Origin: Bombardia bombarda
Lineage: Eukaryota; Ascomycota; Sordariomycetes; Sordariales; Lasiosphaeriaceae
NCBI GenBank assembly: GCA_030512295.1
Contig: JAULSR010000001.1
Coordinates: forward strand, 7,277,001 to 7,341,000
Direction of reading: 5' to 3'
DNA length: 64,000 nucleotides
Positions within the stretch are counted from its first letter, which is position 1. Each line of letters opens with the position of its first letter. Shown here one piece after another: positions 20,134 to 29,638 of this stretch. Both the position numbers and the translations under genes were made by a program. The notes below the pieces were generated by a model. It saw only the letters and a program-made list of their open reading frames with translations. It made no database searches and had not been told where the DNA came from.

Positions 20134-20868
20134 CTACCACCCCTGCCTCCGCAGCTCCATGGTCCTGTCTACGGTGGCCATGAAGCCGACCTTAAAGCGC
20201 CTGGCCCAGCGCTCTCTCTTCAACCTCTTCCTCTTCAGACCGCCGCGCTCGTGGAAGCGCTGCATCTGCACGTCCTTGCGCACCCTGTTGCGCTTGCACA
20301 GGCGCTCCATCTGGAAGAAGGCGCGCGGCACGTCGACGTGGCCGCTGCGGACGACGGTGCGGCCGACCGAGGGCCGCAGCCGCAGCTCCACGTCCTTGTT
20401 CATGGCGAGGTGTTTGCCGGCAAATTCCGTGACGCTCCAGGGGGTCATGTTCGAGTCCTTGACGATCTGGCCATCTAACGAGAGGGGATTCAACAAGGGG
20501 CTGGGTTTGGGGTCTTTGGAGGCCTGCTTCGGCTGCTGCTGCTGCAAGAGGCTGGCTGGTGGTGGGCGTGGGGGGAGCGTGGGTCGTCCTTGCTTGCCGT
20601 TTGATGTGCTGGTGGACAGCATGGTGGTGCGGAGCTTTTCCATGTTCTTTTGGATGTTCGCCATGGAGGACGAGGACATAGAGCTCGTGGAGAAGGTGTG
20701 GAGAGAGGAGATAGAGGAGGGGTAGGTGCGAGCGGCAGCGGCGGAGGCGGCGGCGGACTGGAGGAGGGATGGTCGCGCGCCGCATGTCGCTGTCGTCGTC
20801 GTCGTTGCCGCTGTCGCTACCGCCGCTGCGGAGCGACAGACGGACTGGAGGGCATGGCGGATCTCCAT
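20134..20868 (-). CDS. mrp21: Mitochondrial small ribosomal subunit protein bS21m
   Basis: A 244-aa single-exon protein. The N-terminal 60 residues are Ala/Thr/Ser/Arg-rich without acidic residues, fitting a mitochondrial targeting sequence. The bS21 signature is C-terminal (about 165-244): SVGRTVVRSGHVDVPRAFFQ, then RLCKRNRVRKDVQMQRFHER, GLKRKRLKRERWARRFK and a final RTMELRRQGW. Fungal mitochondrial bS21 (yeast Mrp21) has a long N-terminal extension like this. It acts at the mRNA exit region of the mitoribosomal small subunit. Divergent from the RBM25-like gene, with 628 bp between start codons. Confidence 0.88.
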   Translation of the reverse strand: MEIRHALQSVCRSAAAVATAATTTTTATCGARPSLLQSAAASAAAARTYPSSISSLHTFSTSSMSSSSMANIQKNMEKLRTTMLSTSTSNGKQGRPTLPPRPPPASLLQQQQPKQASKDPKPSPLLNPLSLDGQIVKDSNMTPWSVTEFAGKHLAMNKDVELRLRPSVGRTVVRSGHVDVPRAFFQMERLCKRNRVRKDVQMQRFHERGGLKRKRLKRERWARRFKVGFMATVDRTMELRRQGW

Positions 20869-21496
20869 GGTTGGATTATTCTGGGAGAGGGGGAAGGAAT
20901 TGGTTAGTATTATGTTTGCTGGTTGTAATTGTGTTGAACGGGGCGCGGGAGGTTGGATTCGTCACTCACTCAACTGGCCACGAATATCCGTCCTGGTCGA
21001 GACAAAATATCCCATGAGCTGCTCCTCCGGGCAGCAATTGGCTTCTCGATGTCGAAAGACTTGGACGTGCAGCGCAGCGAGACGCTAGTGTAAAGCACGG
21101 CCCCACGTTTCCCATTTGTCGGCTCACTTGTCCGGTTAATTGTGGCTCTGTTTATCGACCAATGATAGGAGCCACGTACCAAATACCCACCAAGGTACGT
21201 ACCTTACAGTGGATCTGCCATTCCGACAGGTCTCGCCCAGCTCAAGAGCAAAAAGGGCCCCACTCCCTAGCCTGCCCGCGCCACACAGCGGCGGGTGTCG
21301 CGCTCTGAACTTTTGCAGGACCTTTTCCACCAGCGCATGGCATTCAACTCGTCCACTCACGACTCTCATCTCGCCCCGGACTCCATGCCCATGCGCAGCA
21401 GCTCGACATCTGAGCCGAATCGAACAGTTCGGGCAATCCGTGAACATACGACCGCAATTGCAAACCCCCTCTAGCATTTTACCCTCATCGCCCGCC
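20869..21496. other. Divergent promoter region, bS21m / RBM25-like
   Basis: A 628-bp spacer between two housekeeping genes reading away from each other. Short ORFs only. It probably contains both promoters and the 5' UTRs; no distinct TATA box was found. Confidence 0.5.
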
Positions 21497-24016
21497 ATGG
21501 CGTACAACCCTTATGGAGGTACGTGATCCCATCACTTAACCGCCACACCATCACACCTGCTGCAGCCTGTCGCATCACGACCTGCCGCCGTCGCGATGCT
21601 GCCACCGCCTACACAGGTGCTCCAGCCAAATGCTGACGATTTTGTCTACAGTGCCGCCTTATGGCCCGCCCCCGACTTATGTCTCCTTCCCAGGCGCAAC
21701 ACATGCCCCCGGAATGGCTCCTCCACCTGGTCTAGGTATGCGACTGCCCGGCTGACTATCCAACTACCCGCCCGCGCCCCCTAAACTAATTGAGTCTATA
21801 CAGGTCCTCCTCCAGGCATGTCCTCTGCCCCCGGCATGGCACCACCACCTGGTGTTCAGCAGCTCAATAACCACACACAAGCTAATCGACCAAGCGGCCT
21901 TCCTGCCTCCTTCCAACCGCCTCCGAACCTCCCTCACATCAACTTCAACGCCCCCGTAATCCGCCTCGGCTCGGCCGCCCCGCCTCAGAAACCCGGCACG
22001 TCGCTGGGCGGCGACCGCAAGGATGCCCACACGCCGACGAGCGGCAACCGCCCCGGGCTCGGCATGGAACGCGGTCTCGAGCACTCGCGCGCTCAGCTGA
22101 GGGAGAGCATGCAGTCCACCGTCCCCCCCACCAGTGAAGAGAGGCTACGCACCATATTCGTGCACAAGATCCCGTCGGGCGTCGGCGGCGAAGATAATGT
22201 CCAGAGGCTGCTGGGGATGGTGGGCAGGCTGCGCCGCTGGGACTCGGGACACTCTCATCTCACAGACCACAAGGGAGCCTTGTTTGGTTTTGCACAGTAT
22301 GAGGACCCCGAATCCCTAGCCTCTGCTATAGAATTGCTCAAAGATGTCGAGGTGCCCGTGAAGAAGCAGACGCCGGTCGAGGAGCCCCCCAAAGACGAGG
22401 ACGACTCCTTCGAGGGCATCGAGAAGGTCAAGCTCCAGGTCGAGGTTGATCCCAGTACAACTAGTTATCTGGAATCGTGGAAGGAGAACAGAGCCGACGA
22501 CCCAGCCGCCGAGGCGCGAAAGGCCGAAGCAAGGGATGCCCTGAAGCAGTTAATTCGGGAGTTCTTTTATCCCCGTGTTCGAAGCGGCCAGGATGCAGAT
22601 GGTGACACCGCTATGGGTGATGGAGCCAACGGTCTTGGAGACAACGTCGAGGTGATCAACATTCCTCTTACACAAGAAGACGAGCTGGCAGATATACCCG
22701 CCGAGATGCGCGAGACCGTCGCTGCCGAGATCGCAGCGTTTAGAGACAGGAGTAACAGGCGTGATATGGAGCGGTTGCGGAGGGAAGAGGAGTTTGAGGA
22801 GCAAGAGCGCCAGCGCAACGGCGCGCCCCGTATATCACGTCTAAACTCGGAGCCGGTTGACCAATCACCAACACCGGCACCGGTACATTCAGGCGGCAAT
22901 TCAAATATGATACCTCTTGGGCCCCGTGGCGTATTGAACGCGCCATCTGGGCCCCGAGGCCAAAACCGAGGTGTCGATTTCGTCAACGGCGGCACAACAA
23001 ATGGCCACTCATCTCATTTCCGAGAAGAAGATGACACAGACGCGAGCGACGATGAGCTGTACGGTAGGGAACTGGCCAAGCAGAAAGCTGAGGAGGAGAA
23101 GACGTATCTCGAGGCGGAGCGGAAGTGGGTTAACCGCGAACGCGCCAGGACTGCTGCCCTGGAGAGAGAAACGGAGCGTGAGAAGGCCGAGAAGGATGGC
23201 TTCGCACGGAGAAGGGACGAGCAGCTCGAGAAGGAGAAGAACTGGGACGATGAGCGGGAGGCATCGCGCAAGAATCACCTCTACTACCGCGATCACGCCC
23301 ACTGGGTCAAGAAGCGGACAGCAGAAAGGGATGAAGAGGCTGCACGAGACGATGCGGATCGTCGTGCGGAGGTGGACGAGCGCCGCAAGGCAGAGGCTGA
23401 GATGGAACAGGCCAGAGGCATGGCCGATTCGTTCCTCGAGCGGCAGGCAGAGGAGATGGAGAGGCAGCCAGCTGCCGCGCCCGCCGCCGCACCACAACGC
23501 TTCACCATTTCTTTCGGAGCAGCAGCCCAAAAGGCGGCCCAACGGTCTGCCGGAGCTAGGCGGACGGTGGCTGAGGTGGAGGGCCTGCTGGATGATGAGG
23601 AGCAGGAACACACAACGAAACGTCAACTCGTGCCCATCAAGTTTGAACCTATCACTGACACCAAGGCCATGACGGAGGAGGATATACAGAATGCCGTTCG
23701 CGCTCTAGCCCAGGAGATCCCCATAGACCGCGACGGGCTTTGGGCGTGGGATGTCAAGTGGGATTTCCTGGAGGAATCCATCATCCGCGAGAAGCTCCGG
23801 CCATTTGTGGAGAGAAAGGTTGTCGAGTTTCTCGGCGTGCAGGAGCAGTTCTTGGTGGATGTCGTGGAGGAGCACCTGCGCAAGCACGCCAAGCCGGCGG
23901 AGCTGGTTGAGACGCTGGGCGAGGCGCTCGACGAGGATGCCGAGGATCTGGTCAAGAAGCTATGGCGCATGGTGATTTTCTTTACCGAGAGCGAGAAACG
24001 GGGTCTACCAGCTTGA
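21497..24016 (+). CDS. RBM25/Snu71-like splicing factor with RRM and PWI domains
   Basis: Three exons: 21497-21518, 21652-21735 and 21804-24016. Introns are 133 bp (GTACGT...TCTACAG) and 68 bp (GTATGC...ATACAG), both phase 1, giving 772 aa. The small first exons encode a Pro/Gly-rich start (MAYNPYG, then VPPYGPPPTYVSF, then GPPPGMSSAPGMAPPPG). An RRM follows (RTIFVHKIPSGV...GALFGFAQYEDPESL), then a long Arg/Glu-rich coiled helix (EREKAEKDGFARRRDEQLEK) as in RBM25, and a C-terminal PWI domain (LWAWDVKWDFLEESIIREKL ... KKLWRMVIFFTESEKRGL). PWI domains bind nucleic acid, and RBM25/Snu71 belong to U1 snRNP-associated splice-site selection. The domain order makes the call strong. Confidence 0.88.
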
Positions 24017-25032
24017 AATGTACAAAAACTAGCTACGGAGACGTGAGATGGATGGGTGGACGACACTCACACACATTTACCGTTGGGAGAAAGGGCAGCG
24101 GCAAAACGAAACAAATATTGTATATCAGAGTATTAGAGTGAGATGTGTGGAACACCGAAAGACGCGCACGGCTGGTCATTCTGGTCTAGGGCAGGCAGGC
24201 GCATTCATAAGAGCTGCAAAATGGCGTTTTTTTAAGTTATTTTTTTCTTGTTGGGACTGGGCGAGGTCCGAAGTGACTGGAGCAGCTGGAGCATTGATGT
24301 ATGTTGTCCTTTTCCCTGGTTTGGTTGACTGTGACATGAGCAGAAAGGAGGGACAAGCACATGCATAACTTTGAGATCCCTTCGTCATCAAATATCTGTA
24401 TATATGGCTTATTGTTGTGATTGATATGGTCTACACGGTAGGTAGCTGAGATGGTGTCGATGCTAATAAACTGGCAGGATTGCAACAGCGATGATGTCGC
24501 TGATGGTGATACACACCTTTCTAATGTCATCCATCCTGAATACTAATCCGGCATTGGGGTTCGTAGAGATGAGGAGGTGAGGCGGAATTTGGTCCAGTCG
24601 GCGGGTGTCTTTGTCCTGCGGGGGGGTAGTGCCTCGGCAGACAGGGCAGTAGCTTCACTACAGCTACCACTCGCGTTGCTACCCGCACCACCATAGCTCA
24701 CTCACCACCACCCTCACCTCCCCCAATCTCAGCTACCCACGACCTAATAAAATGCATCTATTATTTGTATATTAATCAACCATGAGCCGGATGGATTAGT
24801 TTACTGTTTGTCTCCTCAAGCACTGAGATTCGTTGTTAAACCGCGGGTGCCCTAGGTCAAGTTCTAGTAGCTTGCGTCGTATGTACATGGGGGTCGTCAT
24901 CTCATCAAACACCCTCCCTACAAACTAGCTTGCGTCAGTCAACGCTCATCAACTCATCCACTTTACATCTCACATCACCCGCCAACCTACCAATTAATCA
25001 CATATTTACCTACCGTCCACACATCATCAACA
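24017..25032. other. Intergenic region
   Basis: 3' flank of the RBM25-like gene and promoter of the enoyl-CoA hydratase gene. The 160 bases before 25033 are rich in CA and CTC words, typical of a fungal 5' UTR. No gene seen. Confidence 0.5.
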
Positions 25033-25929
25033 ATGGCAGCCGGTGACCCCCTCCCCTCACCCCTCACGACGCCCCCGCCGCCCGTAGCCAACGTGCTCGT
25101 CTCCTTCCCGGCCCCGCACGTCCTGCTTATCACGCTCAACCGCCCCGCCCAGCTCAACGCGATCCCGTCGGCGCAGCACGCCCAGCTCGCCGCGCTCTAC
25201 GCGTGGTACGACGCCGAGCCGTGGCTGCGCTGCGCCGTGCTGACGGGCGCCGGCCGCGCCTTTTGTGCCGGCGCCGACCTCAAGGAGTGGAATGATATCA
25301 ACAACAGCAACAATAACGATGCAGCAGCAGCACCAAAAGGGGAAAAGCAACAACAGCAGCAGCAGCAGCGCTGGGATACGGCAGGCTTCGGCGGGCTGTC
25401 GAACCGCGCGGGCAAGAAGCCCGTCATCGCGGCGATCAACGGCATGTGCTTTGGCGGCGGCATGGAGATGGCCATCAACTGCGATGTTGTCGTGGCGGCG
25501 CGGGACGAGGCCCGGTTCGGGCTGCCCGAGGTCGGGGTAGGTGTCATCGCGCTGGCGGGGGCGCTGCCGAGGTTGGTGCGGACGGTGGGCCGGCAGCGGG
25601 CGGCTGAGATGGCGCTGCTGGGCCGGACGACGTACCGAGCTGAGGAGATGAAGGGGTGGGGGCTGGTTAACTTTGTTGTGGAGGGGAGTGGTGGTGTTGT
25701 GGGGGAGGCGGTCAGGCTGGCGAGCGAGATGGCGGACAAGTCGCCGGACTCGGTCATTGTCACGAGGGAGGGGCTGCGGCTGGGGTGGGAGGGCGTCGGG
25801 CCGGAGCTGGGGACGGAGATTCTGGAGAGGGGCATGTATGGGAGGATGGATAAGGGGGAGAATATGAGGGAGGGGGTGGGCAGTTTTGTGGAGAAGAGGA
25901 GGCCGGTTTGGAGGGATAGTAAGTTGTGA
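25033..25929 (+). CDS. Peroxisomal enoyl-CoA hydratase/isomerase-family protein
   Basis: A 298-aa single-exon crotonase-fold protein. The oxyanion-hole blocks are present: LTGAGRAFCAGADLKEW and AINGMCFGGGMEMAINCDVV. The LPEVGVGV loop carries a Glu at the usual catalytic position. The last three residues are SKL, a canonical peroxisomal targeting signal 1. Between the two blocks is a low-complexity insertion (NNSNNN, AAAA, then seven Gln) in a loop that is short in relatives. Likely acts on acyl-CoA thioesters in peroxisomal beta-oxidation or a related pathway; the exact substrate cannot be read from sequence. Confidence 0.87.
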   Translation: MAAGDPLPSPLTTPPPPVANVLVSFPAPHVLLITLNRPAQLNAIPSAQHAQLAALYAWYDAEPWLRCAVLTGAGRAFCAGADLKEWNDINNSNNNDAAAAPKGEKQQQQQQQRWDTAGFGGLSNRAGKKPVIAAINGMCFGGGMEMAINCDVVVAARDEARFGLPEVGVGVIALAGALPRLVRTVGRQRAAEMALLGRTTYRAEEMKGWGLVNFVVEGSGGVVGEAVRLASEMADKSPDSVIVTREGLRLGWEGVGPELGTEILERGMYGRMDKGENMREGVGSFVEKRRPVWRDSKL

Positions 25930-27048
25930 TTGGTGTGGATTTTTGGTGTTGATGGGACTTTATTTGGGGTTGGGCGTTTGGTGATGTTTGCGGTTACGTC
26001 GTTGTTAGTAAAGGTTTTTGTTCTGGTCTTCTTGTCTGCCATCGTGCCTCCCCGGCTATCTAGCCATGAGGTAGGTTAGGTTAGTGCTTTGGTTATGGAC
26101 ATGACCTTTTGCAATGTTAATGCAAACTCAGTATTGTGTTATAGAACAGCAAAAGAGAATAAAAGAGGAGAGAATAGTTAGATCGACCTTTGTTGTAGAA
26201 AGTTGTGGTTTGACAGGGATGGAGCAATAAGTCTGGCAACAACGACATTACCATTATCACCACCCTTCCAACATGGCTCGCACCTTCCGCCTTCCGCAGT
26301 CTGCCGACAGCAAGTACCATCAATCGACCCGCTATTAGTAAAGTTAATTTTCCTCACTTCCAAACTTACAGATCTGCTGGCGCCGGTACAATGACTGACT
26401 GCTCGGTGGTAAAGCTGGGGTTGTTACGGACTTGTTGCTCCTGCTCGTCGTAGCTTCCCAAGACCACCAACATAGAGAACAGACAAGAACCAGACGTCGA
26501 GTGCAGTCCTTACCACACCACCGTTCCTTCCCCAACGACACATATACTCCCCAGCTCCTTCCCCACACATACCAACTGTGGGGTCAAAGCAGACAAGCCG
26601 CGCCGTTGCTGCCTCCCTAAGGTAGTGGTGTAACCTCCAAAATGCGGGGATTTCTCCGCCAGACGGCTTCTTCGATTTCCATCAATGGCATTACGATACA
26701 TCTCTGCCAAGATAAATACGTATGAAATCTCGAACTCGTTGACGTTGACATTTTGCGATATTACCAGGCCCATGGAGAGAACCCCTGAAGTCTTCCCCAA
26801 GACTTGCTGCAAGATGCAGGCACCTTGCCCTACTGATAGGCGGATCTCCCGTTACACGCTGCCCGGTGGCTACTACCAAAGCTGTCTAGGGGATTGAGCC
26901 GAGAACCTGGTCCGCGGTTTGCAAGCGATGGACTTTCAGAAATGTGTGAAAACGGGAGAGATAAAAGGCGGCTAATCCCCTTCCGCAACCTGCTGTGTGA
27001 GTGTCAGCAGCAGCGACTCGGATTTGTGGCCAGTCGTCCTCGACCATC
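25930..27048. other. Intergenic region upstream of GH28 gene
   Basis: No convincing ORF. The final 100 bases are the likely core promoter of the GH28 gene. Confidence 0.5.
26961..26968 (+). promoter_or_regulatory. TATA-like box of the GH28 gene
   Basis: ATAAAAGG lies about 80 bp before the GH28 start codon, preceded by GAGAG and followed by GC-rich sequence. The position fits a short fungal 5' UTR of an inducible secreted-enzyme gene. Inferred only from sequence. Confidence 0.4.
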
Positions 27049-28547
27049 ATGAAGATCTTCTCCTTGTCAATCCTCGCAGCCGGTGTTGGGGCACTGGCTG
27101 GCATTGAGATACCCGCCGGCGTTCCTCGCTCGCTATCCGAGTTTCGAGAGATACACCCATACTCGCCACGCAAATGCGAGGGCCGAAAGACCATCAGCAT
27201 CCGGGCATCTGCCAACGACACGGACGACATCTCAGATGAGTTCCTGAAAGGTGTCCGTCAAGCTAATCACGGCGGCACCCTGCTCCTCCCCAAGGGCAAA
27301 ACCTTTATCATTGGCAAGCCACTGGATTTGACCTTCCTCGACAATATCCATGTCCGTCTCGACGGCGAGATCAAGTTCACCAATGATACCCCGTACTGGC
27401 AAGCAAACGCCTTCACCCACCCCTTCCAGAACAGCCTCATGTTTTGGAAATGGGGCGGCAAGAACATCAAGATCTTTGGCAACGGTGTCTTGAACGGCAA
27501 CGGCCAGAGGTGGTGGAATGAGTTTTCTGGTCTGGAGATCCTGGATCCGTCCAACCATTACTTGCGCCCTATTTTGTTCTACGCCGAGAACGCCACCGGG
27601 CTGGACATTCAGGGGATTCACTTGAAAGACTCGCCCTGTTGGACCACCTTCTTTGTAACATGTAAGTCTCTCACATCTACAGTAACGACCAGTAGCGTCA
27701 GCCGTTCTGACCTACCATTTATCAAAAGCCAAGGACATCTCTCTCAAAGATGTTGCCTGCACCGCGGAGTCCAAGACTGCAGCCCTCCCGAAAAACACAG
27801 ACTTCTTCGACTCGCTCAATGTTGAGCATGTCAGCGTCGAGCGGGCTTGGGTTAACATCGGCGACGATTGCTTCTCGCCCAAGTCCAACGCCACCGACAT
27901 CCACGTCAATACCATGTACTGCAATGGGACGCACGGCCAGTCGATGGGTTCCATTGGCCAGTACTCGGGCGAGAAGAGCTTCATTCGAGACGTGGTTATC
28001 GAAAACATGTGGATGTTGAACGGACAACACGGTGCTCGCCTTAAGTCGTGGGCTGGGCCTAGCGTCGGGTATGGCTTCATCGACAATGTCACGTTTAGGA
28101 ACTTTTGGAACGCGAACAATGAGTATTCTGCTTTCTTAGACTCGTGCTACTTTAATGTGAGTGATGATGTACTTAGGGTTTTGTTTAAGAGAAAATCGTC
28201 TGCTGACATGGATATGACAGATTAACGCCACAACGTGCGCTGCATACCCATCCCAGGTCAACATCACCAACGTGCTGTTTGAGAACTTTTCGGGCTACAC
28301 GTCGGGAAAGTACGGCCGCGCCGTGGGTCGGCTGACGTGCAGCCCCAACGCCGTCTGCGAGAATATCCAGTTCAAGAACTTTAACGTCACGAGCCCTTGC
28401 GGAGGCTCGCCTGTGATTATCTGCGACGGCATCAGTGGCGGCATCGGCATGCCATGTGTCAACTCGACCAGCCCCGAGGCTACAGCTGCGCTGAAGGCAA
28501 AGTGCACCACTACCGAAGCGACACTTCCGGCAGCAACACCTTGGTAG
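27049..28547 (+). CDS. GH28 exo-polygalacturonase-like secreted pectinase
   Basis: Three exons: 27049-27661, 27729-28156 and 28221-28547; introns of 67 bp (GTAAGT...AAAAG) and 64 bp (GTGAGT...GACAG); 455 aa. The start MKIFSLSILAAGVGALAG is a secretion signal. GH28 beta-helix motifs are in order: NTD in PKNTDFFD, the DD pair in NIGDDCFSPK, the His in NGTHGQSMGSIGQY, and the RLK in GARLKSWAG. The THGQSMGSIG variant and NTDFFD suggest the exo-acting or xylogalacturonan/rhamnogalacturonan side of the family rather than an endo-polygalacturonase. Several N-glycosylation sequons and paired C-terminal cysteines fit an extracellular enzyme acting on plant pectin. The splice sites restore the GH28 frame exactly. 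Confidence 0.87.
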
Positions 28548-28753
28548 CTGTTGAGTAGCTTCGCGGCTGGGGGTCACGGTTACGATTTCACAGCAGGAGT
28601 CATGATCCAATTAATATAACTATCATTATCTTTTGGTTTCTCGTTGTCAAACACTGCTCTGGAACGAGGTGTTCAGTAATTTACATGTCTCCAACATCAA
28701 GTCATCTACACTATATATCATGATCCACACCCCTTTTCGGCCCAAAAACCAGA

Positions 28754-29638
28754 TTAGAGAGCAGCGACAACACCAAGGAAGCCGGCAGCCGCGACAACAA
28801 CGCCCACCAAGCCCGTCTCGCGCGTACCCATAGCAGTGCTCACTCTGGTGGTGCTCGTAGTGGAAGATGACGCGCCGGCAGTGGTGTTGGTGCTCGTGCT
28901 CGTGCTCGTGCTGAACCCAGGAGGAGTGACAGTGCTGACAACACCGCCAGAACCAATAATGAGGTAAGGCTCAGTAGCCGTCGCACGGGGGTCTCCAGAC
29001 GTAAAGCTCTCCGGTGCAGAGCTGACAGGCGAATGGGTCAAGGTCGGCAAGCCGCTCAGGGCACTCGTCGACGACCCGCCAATGATGGGCCCGCTGCCGT
29101 CGCCGGAAAAGAGCATCGAAGACGTGGCGGCGCTGCCCGCCGCCGTCGCCGACGCCGTCGCGCCCCCGGCGGACAATCCGAAGCAAGGGTCGTCAGAGCC
29201 GCCGGGGACCACGTAGCCGCTGCAGTGGCCCAGTGCGGAGCTGATCTCGGACCCGTGCACCGACACCCACGAGACGACGTCGCTTGAGTAGCTCGAGTAG
29301 AGGCTCGTCAGCGTGCCGGGCACGCTGAGAGCGGCGCACCGGTTCGCGTCGACGGGCAGGCCTTCGATGAGCCCCGGCGGCGCGGTCGGGAGGGAGTCGT
29401 ACACGGACAGCAGGGCGTCGCCGCAGCCGTTGTCGTACCAGGAGCCGGATCCTGTCGCTGTCGCCGAGGCGGTGACGGTGGATAGGCCTGGCCCGGCGGT
29501 AGCGCTGGCGGTGAGGGTCTGCTGGCGCGCCTCGACGAGGGCGCGCTTTTGGGCGACGTGGTGGAGGGGGGACTCGGCTGAGACGGTGGTGGCTGCCGCC
29601 GCGGCTAGGGCGAGGATGAGGGCGGGTTGGGAGAACAT
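28754..29638 (-). CDS. Secreted, probably GPI-anchored Ser/Thr-rich protein
   Basis: A 294-aa single-exon protein. Signal peptide at 1-21 (MFSQPALILALAAAAATTVS). The central region (about 65-155) has four spaced cysteines (NGCGDALL, NRCAALSV, GHCSGYVV, DPCFGL), a pattern shared by fungal cell-surface proteins of unknown function. A long Ser/Thr-rich stretch follows, probably O-glycosylated. The C-terminus GTRETGLVGVVVAAAGFLGV is hydrophobic after small residues, as for GPI attachment. Convergent with the GH28 gene, 206 bp apart. Confidence 0.78.
   Translation of the reverse strand: MFSQPALILALAAAAATTVSAESPLHHVAQKRALVEARQQTLTASATAGPGLSTVTASATATGSGSWYDNGCGDALLSVYDSLPTAPPGLIEGLPVDANRCAALSVPGTLTSLYSSYSSDVVSWVSVHGSEISSALGHCSGYVVPGGSDDPCFGLSAGGATASATAAGSAATSSMLFSGDGSGPIIGGSSTSALSGLPTLTHSPVSSAPESFTSGDPRATATEPYLIIGSGGVVSTVTPPGFSTSTSTSTNTTAGASSSTTSTTRVSTAMGTRETGLVGVVVAAAGFLGVVAAL

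Noticed and set aside
28185..28610. 141-codon minus-strand ORF
   Set aside because: Antisense to GH28 exon 3, whose motifs and splice sites fit on the plus strand.
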